From: Cordilura impudica
Taxonomy: Eukaryota > Arthropoda > Insecta > Diptera > Scathophagidae
DNA: 64,000 nucleotides
Direction: 5' to 3'
Assembly (NCBI GenBank): GCA_963682025.1
Contig: OY821517.1
Coordinates: 93,121,946 to 93,185,945, forward strand
The notes beneath the pieces were generated by a model. The model saw only the letters and a program-made list of their open reading frames with translations, ran no database searches and was not told where the DNA came from. Below are positions 1-10,984 of the stretch, piece by piece. How positions within the stretch are numbered: the first letter of the stretch is position 1; every line of letters begins with the position of its first letter. A program made the position numbers and the translations under genes.

Positions 1-1
1 G

Positions 2-1799
2 GCTTGGATATCAGATCATCCTCGCCGCTGGAAATTCTTTGTTGCTAACCGAACATCATATATTATTGAGCATATGCCATCGAGTCAATGTCATCACATA
101 CCGTCACGTAACAATCCAGCGGTTTGGCTACTCGTGGATTATCGGCTTCAGAATTAATGTTTAATAATCTTTGGTGGCATGGCCCAGAGATACTTAAGAC
201 TAAAAAGGTGATGATGGTAGATTTCCCAATTGTACCAACTGAAGTGGATATGGAAGAGAAAAGGGAAACTGTTTTGCATTTAACAACAAAACATTCTGAA
301 GAGAATGGCAGCACAACAAAATCGGATAATTTGTTTGAATTGTTTTCGAAGTACGATAAGCTTGTTTGTCTCACGGCGTTAATCCTAAGATTTATACACA
401 ATTGCAGAGCTGGAAAGGACACTAAGATAAAATCATTTTTGACAGCTTATGAACTACAACAAGCAAACTATCAATTGGCAAAGGCGTCGTAACTCCAAAC
501 GTACTCGAATGAAATGCATATTCTAGCATCAGGCAAACAATTGCCAAACAGTCACAAATTAAGCGACCTTGCTCCCTTTATCGACAAAATGGGTGTGATG
601 AGAGTTGGTGGAAGAATTGAGAATGCACTGATTAATTATGATCAAAAACATCCTATCATATTAAATAAGGATCATAAATTGACAGTTTTGCTTGTAGAAT
701 ATTATCATTCAAAATATTTGCACGCTGGTCACAGACAAACGTTCTATTTAATCGGTTTAAGATATTGGATACCCCATTTGACGTGCATTGTAAAGCGTTG
801 TGTGTATAAATGTACAACATGTATAAGACTTAGAAGTATTTCTTATCAACAACAAATGGCTAACTTACCTCATCACCGAATTCAACCATCGGCAGCATTT
901 GTAAATTCAGCTGTGGATTTTGCGGGCCCGATCCAAGTTCGTTCGTGGAAAGGTCGTGGTTTTAGGTTGTACAAAGCTTGGATAGCGGTTTTTGTTTGTT
1001 TGGTCACAAAGGCAATTCACCTTGAACTGGTTACAGAATTGTCTACTGCTGCCTTTATTGCAACGTTGCGCAGATTTGTGTCGAGACGTGGCAAGCCATC
1101 ACATATCTATTCCGACAATGGCACGAACTTTGTTGGGTGTAATCAAAAGTTATGTGAACTGTATCAATTCCTTAATCAAACTGAGATCCAATATAACATA
1201 AAAAAGGAAATGTGCGATCAACAAATTCAATGGCACTTCTCTCCACCGTCAGCGCCTCATTTCGGCGGCATATGGGAAGCGGGAGTCAAGTCGACTAAAT
1301 ATCATTTAAAACGAGTGTTAGCAGATGCATCCGTAACCTTTGAGGAAATGAATACTATTCTATGTCAAGTAGAGAGTTGTCTAAACTCTCGCCCCTTGTG
1401 TATCAAATTCGAAGGTGACTTGGACCCTCTCACACCGGCACATTTTTTGATATTTCGAACAATGGCCGCAGTCCCTGAATAAACATTGACCGATATAAAA
1501 TCAGGTCATTGTGATCGATGGCAATATTTACAAAAAATGGTCCAAAGCTTTTGGAAAAAGTGGTCGAGAGAATATTTAAAACAAATGCAACAACGCCCAA
1601 AATGGTCGCTAAAATTGGAGAACTTTAAGGTTAATGATATTTTTATAATTAAAGACGAAGGTTACTGCCAAATAAGTGGTCAATTGCTAAAGTAATTGAA
1701 ACTCACCCAGCTGGAGATGGACTCGTCCGAGTGGTTACAGTTAAAACATCAAAGGGAAGTTACAAGCGTCCAATTGCCAAACTTTGTCCTTTGTTCATA
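2..1799 (+). pseudogene. Bel-Pao pol remnant: RNase H end, integrase, C-terminal domain
   Basis: Pol inserts element DNA into the genome through its integrase. Frame 2 from base 2 reads a Pao-type RNase H end (HHIPSRNNPA), then shifts to an open stretch at 124-492 (SASELMFNNLWWHGP), typical of the RNase H to integrase linker. The main open stretch, 514-1482 (322 residues), holds an HHCC zinc site (H65-x4-H70-x29-C100-x2-C103) and an integrase core with D135, D201 (SDNGTNFVG) and E255 (GGIWEAG). After a stop at 1480-1482, 1486-1695 continues the DUF5641-like tail, ending in a further frame. At least three interruptions make it a pseudogene although the catalytic core is intact. Confidence 0.88.
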
Positions 1800-1836
1800 G
1801 ATATTTGAAAGCGGATGCTTTCAAAGGGCGCCGATA

Positions 1837-2090
1837 TGTTTAAGTTCATTGTTTATATTTTGTCAATTGAATTAACGAACTTATATATATGTATTTAATT
1901 CATGAATTTTATACAACTATGTGTTGTTTTATCTAAGATACAACTCTTCAATTATACCACATATGAATACAGTTTTGTATGACATTTACACAGTCCATTT
2001 TTATATATCGAAAGGTACAGATGAAATAAAATAAAAACCATAACTTGAACCAAATGTGTGTTTTCAATTGCATTTCTCAGTGAAACAAAC
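1837..2090 (+). repeat. Bel-Pao 3' LTR (right edge uncertain)
   Basis: Starts with TGTT directly after a purine-rich stretch (AAAGGGCGCCGATA) that fits a polypurine tract. The sequence is AT-rich with no coding potential. The true 3' end cannot be fixed because there is no second LTR in the window and a truncated Helitron end abuts it. Confidence 0.6.
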
Positions 2091-2209
2091 TGAACAATTG
2101 GGGAATTTGTTAATTGGGGACTGAGTACTGAGTGCCTGGTAAGCATAGTGAACCATTTTTCAAGTCAAAGGCCTTTTCATCCCGGGCAAGACCGGGTAAA
2201 AACAGCTAG
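2090..2209 (+). mobile_element. Helitron family A, 3'-end fragment
   Basis: The last ~120 bp match the ends of the full copies at 21051 and 23380. They share the block around GGTAAGCATAGTGAACC, a GC-rich hairpin (CCCGGGCAAGACCGGG), then AAAACAG and CTAG at 2206-2209 followed by T. Hairpin plus CTAG is the classic Helitron 3' terminus. The 5' part is missing. Confidence 0.8.
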
Positions 2210-2559
2210 TTATTAATAAAAAGTTGCTTTTAACATAAATTTTTTTTAAATGTATTTTTCATTATTTTCAATATATAATTTTAATTTAATTTTATCGATA
2301 TGTTTCCATTTCTTAACAAATAGAACAACACATTTTGAAATTGAAGAATCTAAAAAGTAGCAACAGTTTTATTACTTAGTAAAAATATATATTTTATGAG
2401 ATTGATAAGTAAACTTTAGACTGTTTTCTGTCCTTTTTTTGCTTTTTAACAATATTTTTGTATTTCAAAATATGCAAATAATAAAATAGTAAATAATTAT
2501 ATATATATATGCATCACCTTTTTAAAGGAGCTTGTTAATGTATTAAATAGTGCCACATT
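2210..2559. other. No gene seen; AT-rich
   Basis: Very AT-rich, with a short (TA)n run near 2498. No coding or structural signal recognised. Confidence 0.5.
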
Positions 2560-3079
2560 TTCAATACGAAACACATTAAACCGGGTAAAAGAACCAATAA
2601 CTAATATATTAGAAGAGCTTAAAATTAGATCATCTGAAAGAGAAAAAATTCAAAACCATTGGAGTTATATCACAGAACAACATTGGGATACAGAACTGAA
2701 TACAACGTCTTTATGAATTGAAGTTAATAATTTCAAAAATTCTATTGGAGAAAATCCATTTCAAGAAATATCCACATTTGTATTTGTAAGATTTTGTTTT
2801 TTCTGTTATAAATACATATGCTTATAGCTGTACATGATTAAAGTAAGTATTGTCTTTATCAGTTTGGCCTCTCTCAAAAGCCGACGTTTGTTTAGCTTAA
2901 TGGCTTTAGTTAAAAGCAAACTTTGCAAAAAAATAAAATCCGAGTCGTTATCTTCTATAATACGGATAAAAGAAGGTTTGAAATTAAAAAATGTATTCTG
3001 TTACACTTACAATATACCGAGCGATATCGTTAATAAAAGTCAATCGTCAGAAATATTAGATTGCATGAACCAATTACTG
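2560..3079 (+). pseudogene. hAT-type transposase C-terminus, remnant
   Basis: Reads as the C-terminal dimerisation region of a hAT-like transposase: an upstream piece (VNNFKNSIGENPFQEI) and 2834-3079 with RRLFSLMALVKSKL followed by SLSSIIRIKEGLK. This resembles the hATC pattern of ERLFS..., K.R, ...L. The frame has a TGA at 2714-2716 where the family pattern suggests Trp, and other breaks. A second copy with the same TGA is on the minus strand at 60772-61200. The N-terminal BED and catalytic regions are absent. Confidence 0.65.
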
Positions 3080-3489
3080 TAATATACTATTATCCTTTGA
3101 TAATGTAAATTTTATTATATTTGAAAATAAAAAAAATCTCTCTAAAATTAATTTAAAATCAAAAAAGCCCAATTTTATGTCAAAAACAAATACAAATGAA
3201 ATTTAAAATAATCTTAATTAACATTTAGAAAATATAAATTGAATCTTATACTTTTTATTCATTTTTCCATTTAAAAACCAAAGATTTTAATAACAAGTAT
3301 TTAATGTATTAATATAAACGTAATGAAATTAAAAAAAAAGTTAGCATCTTTTTTTTCACATCAGTACGTTTTAGCATCTTTTTTTTTGCAATTTTTCCAA
3401 TATAAGTAAAGACTTGAAAGAGATGCAGTTAAGGTTCAATGAACTTTCAAAAATAATTTGCATTTTTCATATCAAGCTGCTGTTAGTAA
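3080..3489. other. No gene; hAT 3' flank and T-rich repeats
   Basis: The first ~70 bp resemble the flank of the second hAT copy (near 60700-60770), so the element extends here. Around 3340-3380 a short motif TTAGCATC followed by a T run occurs twice. Nothing else recognised. Confidence 0.4.
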
Positions 3490-3950
3490 TGAAAATCAAC
3501 GATCTTATATTGATGCAGTGGAATTGATAGAATTGTGATGACGACGCTCACTCTTCTCTTGTTTCTTTTCCTACAGCTGTTTCAAATGTTGAATTAAGCC
3601 TGCGTAGAAATTATGTAATTGTTGTTGGAGATAGAGATACCATCAGCCTCATACAAACTACCACTGCTAGTTAAAGATGTTTTGGACTCACTGCTCGTTA
3701 CACTGGGAATGACTGGTAAAGGATCAGTTGGTAGACGTTGGGTTGGTTTGGAAACCGATGGGACATTCGCGTAAGTAATATTTTTTCGATTTTTCATATT
3801 GAATCCAGCAACGTTTGTTAAACAGAAATAACAATCGGTTTGGTGGTTACTGGACTGTCTCCAAAGTATTGGAATTGAAAAATCTTCTTGCCATTTGACC
3901 ACTTGTATAAAACAGTTATGCAACTATTGCACGCTGTCCACTGTGATTTG

Positions 3951-4150
3951 CGGAAAATTTTCCGAAAAACAATTTCCCGAAAACAATTTCCCGAAATGAA
4001 TTTCCCGAAAACAATTTCCCGAAATTACAATTTCCCGAAGTTACAATTTCCCGAACACAATTTCCCGAAATTACAATTTCCCTAAATTACAATTTCCCGA
4101 AATACAATTTCCCGAACACAATTTCCCGAAACTACAATTTCCCGAAATTA
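3951..4150 (+). repeat. Left array of MULE end: AATTTCCCGAA units
   Basis: A dozen or so near-identical short units (CAATTTCCCGAAATTA and variants) run head to tail. The same units occur in inverse orientation at 4790-4936, so the two arrays would fold back on each other, as in Foldback or MULE-type ends. Confidence 0.8.
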
Positions 4151-4159
4151 TTATTTCTT

Positions 4160-4470
4160 CAAAGAGCTTGTTGATGGCATTTCCGAAACAATATCATCAG
4201 AAATTCCGGCCGAAGCGCGAGCAATCAGGTCATGACCACTTGATGTAGTGGTCCGGTCAAGATCTTTCAGCTCATTAACGATTTTTTCTTTAGCAACGAA
4301 AGCCGCTTCGGCACTGTGGTTGTTATGACCCTACCAGTACAATGTTTTCCTCGATAAAGGATACAACGCCAATAAGCGCTATAAACGGACTGACCGTCGT
4401 CATGATACAAGAAACAATTCAAAAGCAACCTCGGTTTAACTTTTTTGCTCTCCAGGAATTCGAGTGGCAT
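4160..4470 (-). pseudogene. FLYWCH zinc-finger protein remnant inside the MULE
   Basis: The minus strand reads KPRLLLNCFLYHDDGQ, then YWRC and a Cys/His pair in KHCTGRVITTT: the F-L-Y...W-C...C-H layout of a FLYWCH finger. After a frameshift near 4310 it continues as SAEAAFVAKEKIVNELKDL, then a Thr/Ser-rich part and EMPSTSSLK, resembling the helical region after the finger in MULE FLYWCH proteins. FLYWCH binds DNA and is often coupled to MULE transposases. It is truncated at both ends. Confidence 0.65.
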
Positions 4471-5110
4471 AGTAACTGAGTATTACAACCCAAATAATTA
4501 AAAAACTTCGCTATGCAAGGTGGTAACAATTCCGTAGCAGCTACTGCATGGGCATGATGTGATGGAGTGAGCGTTATCCGTCGGGAAGTCTGAATATCGA
4601 AGTGTTCAAAGTCACAATGAAAAAAGAAGCATATGACACTCCAATAAATAGGTCCGGATGACGAGGGAGGGTGGAAGGGGAAGGTGTGTGGTGGGGGAAT
4701 TGTTTTTTCGAGAAGTCGTGTACTCGGGAAATTGTTTTTTTCAAGAAATCGTATGCAGCAAGTTTTTTTTTATGGGGGAAATCAAGAATATATGGGAAGT
4801 TGTAAACTAAAAATTAGGAAATTGTAATTTCGGGAAATTTTTTTCGGGAAATTGTAATTTCGGGAAATTGTTTTCGGGGAATTGTTTTTTCGGGCAATTG
4901 TATTTGGGAAATTTTTTTTTCGGGAAATTTTCCGAACACGATCCACTGTTTGTCCAAGTTTCTGGCAGCAAAACCAAAATAATGTAAATATGCTTATTTT
5001 AATGATTCTCATATTGCATATCCTTTTTTTCAACCAAATATTCGCCACAAACAAAGCAGAAACAGCTTGAATCAGTAACACACGATCTGCTTGACTTGCA
5101 TAAACGTTAC

Positions 5111-6729
5111 TATTAAAAAGATTTAGAGTGAATGTGGACTTCTGTCAAATTAAGAATTGTGAAATTGTAGTACCAGTATTGACTGTTTTACATTATTGCC
5201 AGCATGCGTTAAAAAACGAAAAAGACGTGATAGCCCAATTTTCATGCCAGATTCGAATTCAGCGCACCCAGATTAGTTAAAAAGCATGCTTCGTTTCCGC
5301 AGTTTTTTTAATTTGTACACCAGTGTTTTTAAGAGACATAATAATAGTAATAGAAAAAAAAAAACATATTATCTGTATATATTAAATAAAGTTTGGTGCT
5401 TAACTGTTTTCGATATCTTCCGGTCGATTACTATAAAAGTATCTAGCCTGTTACATTTATTTTCCATAATAACTTCTCTATTTGTTTGCCTTTCAAAAGT
5501 TTTGCTATTTTGTGGCAACTTGCATTGTTTCGCAGAATTTTATGTTTTTAAATCGACCTTTAGTTATAAAGGAGTTAATCTATGCTTCTAATGGAATACT
5601 TTGGTATGGTTTTAAATTATATACATAAGATTATGTCTCTTGTAGTAAAGTTTTACTCTTCGCAACCGCTAATGAATTTCGACCAAAAGTTTGCTCTTTA
5701 CAAGTTTTACATGTCTAATCATTGATATTTTTTTCAAGCAGATAATTATCATGTTGGCCAGTGTTAGGTTAGTTACACTCTACTTCCGCAGAATTTCTTG
5801 TAGATGTTGTCCTTGGAGCATAAAATATAAGGCATTCCAAAGTTTACAATTAAAATCGCCATTTAGGTTATTATCTTTTGATTATATTCAGGTAGGTATA
5901 TTTATTATTTATTCAGTACAAGCCCCGATGTGTGAGACTAAGAAGGTTTAAGTACAATGCTCATTCTTTATTCTTGTAAACACATTTGGCCTTTAACAAT
6001 TTCTCACATTTCAATGTGTATTAGTGCTTCGATTTACATTTAACTTTTATATTTTTTTTCTCCCCTCCGTTTATAGTTAAAATTCACATTAAAAATTACC
6101 CATATTTTTGCATACTTTTAAGTATTCGTCTGTCATAATTTTAATTATAAAACTTTCAGCTATTTGCGATGAATATCATAAAATAAGAAATACAAAACGA
6201 GAAACAATGAAATTTTAATGAACTAAGCTGTGTGTGTGCGAATACTGTCATTAAAGTAAGATGAAATCGTAGAGAAACAATTAATTATTGATTTATTAAA
6301 AAATGTTTTTTCAATTTCAGTTTTTAGTGTTTTATTAATAGTCAGTTTTAACATTCATTCGATGTTTTAAATAAAAGTGCATCTTTAATGATATTGAAAT
6401 CTTCAAGTCAATCATAAATTTAATAGATTTGTTGAGTTTATGGTACAAACCTGATAGAATTAGAGTCTTTTAAATTAAATTATAATTTATTAGTTGTACA
6501 TTTATTTTCTTCTAAATTAAATCCCATATATTTTTCTGTGATAATTCTACTATTATAATTTTTTCAGAGATATATATGACAGATGAAAGCTAAAAATTTT
6601 CATGGTAGAACCCTCCATGAACGCTTCAACATTCAAATTAGAAAAACTGATAATCGCCTAATCAGACGTAATAAACGAGAAAAGTGTAGCGCTTAGATAA
6701 TAAAGCCTTACACAAGTGTAATATAAGAA
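5111..6729. other. No gene recognised
   Basis: About 1.6 kb of AT-rich sequence. Open stretches at 5286-5591 and 5691-5951 are hydrophobic, low-complexity readings of T-rich DNA and match nothing I know. Confidence 0.5.
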
Positions 6730-7532
6730 AAGTAAGAATATTATAGTCGGTCTAGACCGACTATACGATACCCTATACCATGCGTTTAGAGACCCTATCT
6801 CTCAGGCCCAACTAACTGGATATAGAAAATAAGCATAAACCAAATTTGGGTGGGATTTCTATCAATTTTTTCAGCTGCATATATGAAAAAGTTCATATCG
6901 GATGTTATATCTATATGGGGACTAGGCCCAAAAATGGACCGATCCTGACCGTGTTTGGTAAAGTCTCTTGTATTTTGCAAAAATATATACAAACAAAATT
7001 TGAGAAGAATCAGTGCAATATTTTCGTTTTTTGATAGATTTAAGTGAAGATTGGGAAGCAGCTCTATATGGGGCCTATGACTAAGAGTTGTCCAATAGGG
7101 ATCATTTTTGGACTACTAATTTATGGATGTAATATATACATACAAATCCAATTTGACTAAGATTTGTCTGATAATTTGGATCTTATGGCAATATATGTTG
7201 ATTTCATAGGGGCCATTTGTATGGGGGCTAGGTCTGAACATGGACCGATTCTCACCAATTTCAATAGCGTTCATCCCATGGCCGATAAAAGATCAAATTC
7301 CAAATTTCGTCAAAATATATTCATATTTGCGACCTGCAGTTTGATTACCAGCTTTACATGGACACACAGACGGACGGACGGACGGACGGACGGACATCGT
7401 TAAATCGAATCAGATAGTGATTCTGATTCGATCGGTATAATTAAAGATGGGTGTAGGTCAAATATTTTTGGTTGTTACAAACAGCAGCACAAAGTCATTA
7501 TACCCAAACCACATAGTGGTATAGGGTATAAA
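6730..7532 (+). repeat. PAL repeat copy 1 (~780-bp dispersed element)
   Basis: Starts AAGTAAGAATATTATA, then the perfect palindrome GTCGGTCTAGACCGAC, then ATACCCTATACCA. It ends with the inverse TGGTATAGGGTAT, giving a 13-bp inverted pair close to both ends. The interior holds a GGAC microsatellite (~7370-7395) and a conserved tail. No real coding potential: similar short open stretches on both strands are a by-product of DNA similarity between copies. Likely a non-autonomous DNA element. Confidence 0.8.
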
Positions 7533-7954
7533 CAATGTAGTACATATGATTAGTTTCATATGAATATAAAACAAAACAGCAAGTATATTAAGTCGAAGTA
7601 CTTAATGACTAATATAATAAAGAAAAGGATATCTCTGTTCATCTGTGTACTGTCCATCTATTACATATCAATAATTGGCTATCCTGAAAATTCATTAGCC
7701 TCGAATGAATAAGGCCATAGTTTGAAATGTTCAGCTGCGAACCTAGTTTTTAAAGGTCCTTCCTTTTACCACTTTGTATTGACTATTTCACATTATTTTA
7801 GTAATTTTGTAAGTACCAATGTATTTAAGTTTAATTTTTTTTTTATATTTTTCCATTTAAATTAAATTAGTCAATGGGTTAATCCTTACAGCGTGTTACA
7901 AAAAATTATATAAGAAACTAAACTATAAGCAATAATTATCCGTGTATGATGGCA
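7533..7954. other. No gene recognised
   Basis: AT-rich spacer between the PAL repeat and a LINE fragment; nothing recognised. Confidence 0.5.
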
Positions 7955-8290
7955 AACGGATAGCAGAATTCCAGGACAGACCACACAAACAAAAAAGTAA
8001 AAATTATGGAGCCGTATTCCATAATCGGTCTTACTAGAATCGTAAATAGCTGTTTCTTAGTCCAACGTTTGATGAAGGCGAGAACTCATCTGGCCTTGTT
8101 GACAGCCGAGGTTACGTGTGGTACAAAACTAAATTTTGGATCAAGTAGTATACCAAGATCAAGAAATGCATCGACCAATTCTAGTTGGTATCCACCCAAT
8201 GGATAATTACTAGTGATGAAGTTGTTTCTGGAAAAGCGCATGCAATTACATTTGAAAATATGTTGTTCAAATCTGATTGTAGGTAGGCAT
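7955..8290 (-). pseudogene. Non-LTR retrotransposon, thumb-region fragment
   Basis: The minus strand reads a reverse-transcriptase C-terminal region: YPLGGYQLELVDAFLDLGIL, DPKFSFVPHVTSAVNKAR, a stop, then AFIKRWTKK and LVRPIMEYGS. The L..LG..LD...F..H......KA....L and RP..EYG patterns are typical of LINE ORF2 after the palm domain. Only this piece is left; palm and endonuclease are missing. Confidence 0.7.
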
Positions 8291-8300
8291 GTTCAGCGTA

Positions 8301-9261
8301 TTGATAGCAACACTGCCACAAAGATTTTATCAAAATACTTATGCCACGAAAACATTCGCTGTATGCTTGCTTTCTTATCAGCAGAAAGAGAATGAAAAGC
8401 ATAAACAACAAAATATTGGGCATGCATATAGCTATAAATATGGATTTTTTTTGGACATAACCCGTGTACCGTTAATTCATGCAATCAAAGGAACTGGACA
8501 AGAAAACATCACAGTTGCATATATCAAAATAATTATGCCGACTAGTGTATGTGGACTTAATTCTGTTCTAAGTGTTTTATCATTTATGTACACCGACCTT
8601 TCAAATTTTCAAAGAACAAATTCATTCGCTTTAAAATTTTTCTTGCATCTATAGATTCACACTCAATTAGTTCCATATTATCTTGAATAACTTTATTTTG
8701 GCTTCTTCCGTATAACGTACTTTTTCGTTTTAAATCTTTTTTGTATTTGTTTTTTTTTGCTAGATTTTTCCTAGGTGTCTTGGCTATGTTTTTTTCCGAA
8801 TCCTTTGGAATTTCTCTTGGCAACTTCCTTTTCCACGCTTAAGTTAATCAGCCTTTTCTGTCACATTTTCTTTCCTTATTCTGCGAATTACTATTTCTAT
8901 AAGCATATACAACTAGTTAATTTTTGTTTTAAATTATGTTTTTAATATTTGTGTTTGATTTAAAATTCTTTTTTTAATTGAGCCACCAATGTGTTGTACC
9001 ATTATTTTCAGACGGGCTTGCTCTAGCAAAGAGTATAACAATAATTGTAAAAAACCTCCTACGATTTAAACTATATTGACTTCTTTAAAAAAAAGTAATT
9101 TGAAATGAATATACTAGTATATAACTAACTAGTATGCCTGGAAAAGTTCACAGATAAGAACGATAGCAAGCCCTGTTAGGATTTAGCATTTCCGCCATCT
9201 TGTAGAGCAATTCGTTTATTACAATTTCTATAAGATATTTTAGAAAATATTTCTTAAACTG
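8301..9261. other. No recognised gene; one Lys-rich minus-strand reading
   Basis: A 79-residue minus-strand open stretch at 8584-8823 is very Lys/Arg-rich in its first half. It has no recognisable domain and could be chance. The rest is AT-rich sequence without recognised features. Confidence 0.3.
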
Positions 9262-9334
9262 ATTTTTGGTGTAAGCTTGCTAGTCACCTTTGTTAAAAAA
9301 TTAAAACAATTTCTTTTTTTTTTATCTATGTTGC

Positions 9335-9372
9335 GCTACGTTTCGACACTTGCTTTGTGTCCTCTTCGGGCG
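9335..9372 (-). ncRNA. Hammerhead-ribozyme-like motif at Penelope-type end
   Basis: Minus strand: CCGAAGA, a stem GACAC/GTGTC with a 7-nt loop, then GAAAC. This is the CUGANGA-stem II-GAAA layout with one core substitution (U to C). Penelope-like elements are known to carry minimal hammerhead motifs in their terminal repeats. Cleavage is not shown. Confidence 0.45.
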
Positions 9373-9448
9373 ACTTGTTTTAAAAAAAAAACCAAACAGA
9401 TGATGAGGAAAAAACACTGACTATTAGAAACAGAAATAATATAAGTTG

Positions 9449-9480
9449 CCCGAAGAGGACAGAAACCAATTGTCGAAACG
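9449..9480 (+). ncRNA. Hammerhead-ribozyme-like motif (inverted partner)
   Basis: CCGAAGA (9450-9456), a 4-bp stem GACA/TGTC (9458-9461, 9471-9474), then GAAA (9475-9478). It faces the motif at 9335-9372, so two Penelope-type ends lie head to head. Same core substitution as its partner. Confidence 0.4.
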
Positions 9481-10290
9481 TAGCGCAACATAAATAAAAA
9501 AAAAAATTCAGGCATGTGATGGAAACCGATTGATTTAAAATCGAAAACGAAATTCTAAAAAGAACGATTTAATAATAAGTGTGATGAAAATCAAGCGGTT
9601 TCCATTTTCAATTTTGTTCCACTTCATCATGTTTCTTTCAATAAAGTGTCAGTATGTTAATATTTTATTATTAAATACAACGCTGTGTTATTGTTTTTCA
9701 CAAAAAAAAATTAATATTCGCTTATTAGTTTTGTGTATTAGTTAGAAAAATTTATTAAAATTACATTTATAATAACGACAAATTGCGAAAGTATCGCAAA
9801 GCATAATACATAACTCCTTTTGAAACAAAACGCAATTTTTCAACTTTCTGATGATGGCGTTAAGTTTTCTTTTTTTCTGTCGTGGATTTACGTGTTTGCC
9901 TCTGAAAAATTATAGTAAGTAAGACATTATAGTACGTAAATTTGTTATACTTACATTTTTTAAGTTATATTTTTATTAAAGCATTGAAAAGTTGAGGAAA
10001 AAACTTTTCTGTTTCAAAGCGAAAACAAAAGTCTTCTTGATTTAGAAACGATAAAAAATAACAATTTCGGTTTGTATCACATCTTTATTTATCCATATTT
10101 CCATAGAACAAAATGGAAAATGTAATATATTTATTCTTGTAATAAAAACGAAAGGAAATCGAAAAATTGATTTACATCACACCTATTTTCGATTTTGTTT
10201 CGTTTTGGTATTGATTTCGGTTTTCATCACATGCCCGATTGTTTAGTTTTTTTTTATAAAGGTGACCAGCAAGCTTGCCCCAAAAATCAA

Positions 10291-10984
10291 AAAATAGAAT
10301 ACACCACTGGTCTGTAGGATAAATAATATTTCTTAAACAAATAACTTCTTCCAAAATAGTCTCAAAATTATCCTTGTATACCATCCAGGTTTACTGGTTT
10401 ACGGCTTAGAATCTATACAAAAAAAAAAATCTATTTTGCCATTGTCCTGAACGTTGCAGGATATTTTTATAAGTGTGGCATGAAGGTGTATTATGTAAAC
10501 TAAAACATTTAGTACCTCACAAACGCAGGGAAATAGTGAACGATTTTTAACATCAACATTTGACAACGATACGACCATAAATAACTTCCATGGAACTTAT
10601 TAACCTCAGAAAGGTGGAAAAATATCTAATGAACAGCTAAGTGTGAGTAAATGACTTTAAGGTTATTCACGTGGTATTTACTTTTAGAAGAGGGACCTGC
10701 TCTCCCGTCAAACTTAGTAATCAGTAATGTAAATATCACACAATCTGACTTTGTCACAAAGCTTGTCGTCTTATTGAAGCCAAATGAAACCTAAAGTAAG
10801 AGAATTTTACCAGTCTGATAACAGCACAAAGTTCTTGTGACCATTATAAGAATCTCAGAGTTCTGTCGGTAAAAACCGAATTTTTATGAATTCTAGAAAA
10901 ATACTTTTCAAAGCTACAAATTAACACAAACCCCGTGCAAGACAGCTGATAAGAAGCCGTATTCCTACGTGGTTAAGAAGAAAC
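10291..10984. other. No gene recognised
   Basis: About 700 bp of unremarkable AT-rich sequence. Confidence 0.5.

Larger units (their letters stand above)
1..2090 (+). mobile_element. Bel-Pao LTR retrotransposon, 5'-truncated by window edge
   Basis: The 3' part of a Bel-Pao element: end of RNase H, integrase, a DUF5641-like tail, a purine-rich tract just before 1837, and a 3' LTR that begins TGTT. The 5' LTR, gag, protease and most of the reverse transcriptase lie outside the window. The right boundary is uncertain because a Helitron tail starts at about 2090. The coding part is broken, so this copy is inactive as read. Confidence 0.85.
3945..4941 (-). mobile_element. MULE (Phantom-like) element with repeat-built inverted ends
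   Basis: About 1 kb flanked by an 8-bp direct repeat, TCCACTGT, at 3937-3944 and 4942-4949, the target-duplication size usual for Mutator-like elements (8-11 bp). Both ends are arrays of a short unit: CAATTTCCCGAAATTA-type units at 3960-4150, and the inverted form at 4790-4936. The interior carries a FLYWCH zinc-finger remnant on the minus strand, a domain known from Phantom MULE proteins. No MULE transposase core is present, so this is non-autonomous or internally deleted. Confidence 0.7.
3490..5110 (-). pseudogene. Orphan transposon protein, family L1, split by a MULE
   Basis: Two minus-strand pieces lie on either side of the element at 3945-4941. The upstream piece (~5090-4950) reads SSCFCFVCGEYLVEKK, a CxxC-containing start, then continues with frame breaks. 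The downstream piece (3923-3594) reads PILWRQSSNHQTDCYFC followed by a Lys/Asn-rich linker and a Pro/Ser-rich tail. The same modules in the same order occur in the L1 element at 28509-30199 (YYVCGNF, then REPLCHS...YYFCL). I remember this as a multi-copy uncharacterised arthropod protein but know no function. No flanking inverted repeats were found, and the remaining C-terminal two thirds are missing. Confidence 0.6.
9263..10290. mobile_element. Large imperfect inverted repeat with nested MITE
   Basis: Outer arms (9263-9310 and 10240-10290) share GCAAGCTTGCTGGTCACC-type sequence in inverse orientation. Inside the left arm is a second inverted pair, 9325-9372 against 9440-9495, made of Penelope-type ends. 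Then comes an apparent MITE, ~9508-10238, whose ends CATGTGATGGAAACCGA and its inverse face each other. No coding sequence. Fold-back structure is clear; exact element limits and target duplications are not. Confidence 0.5.

Noticed and set aside
3951..4150. CRISPR-like array of short direct repeats
   Set aside because: No unique spacers; units are contiguous and form the arm of a transposon. The DNA is eukaryotic.
6846..7034. A ~62-residue open reading conserved in all PAL copies (also 11101, 25981, 44326)
   Set aside because: Conservation follows DNA similarity of the repeat. The opposite strand is equally open, and the reading is lost in other copies.
7365..7396. GGAC microsatellite as an independent feature
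   Set aside because: It is a constant internal part of each PAL repeat.
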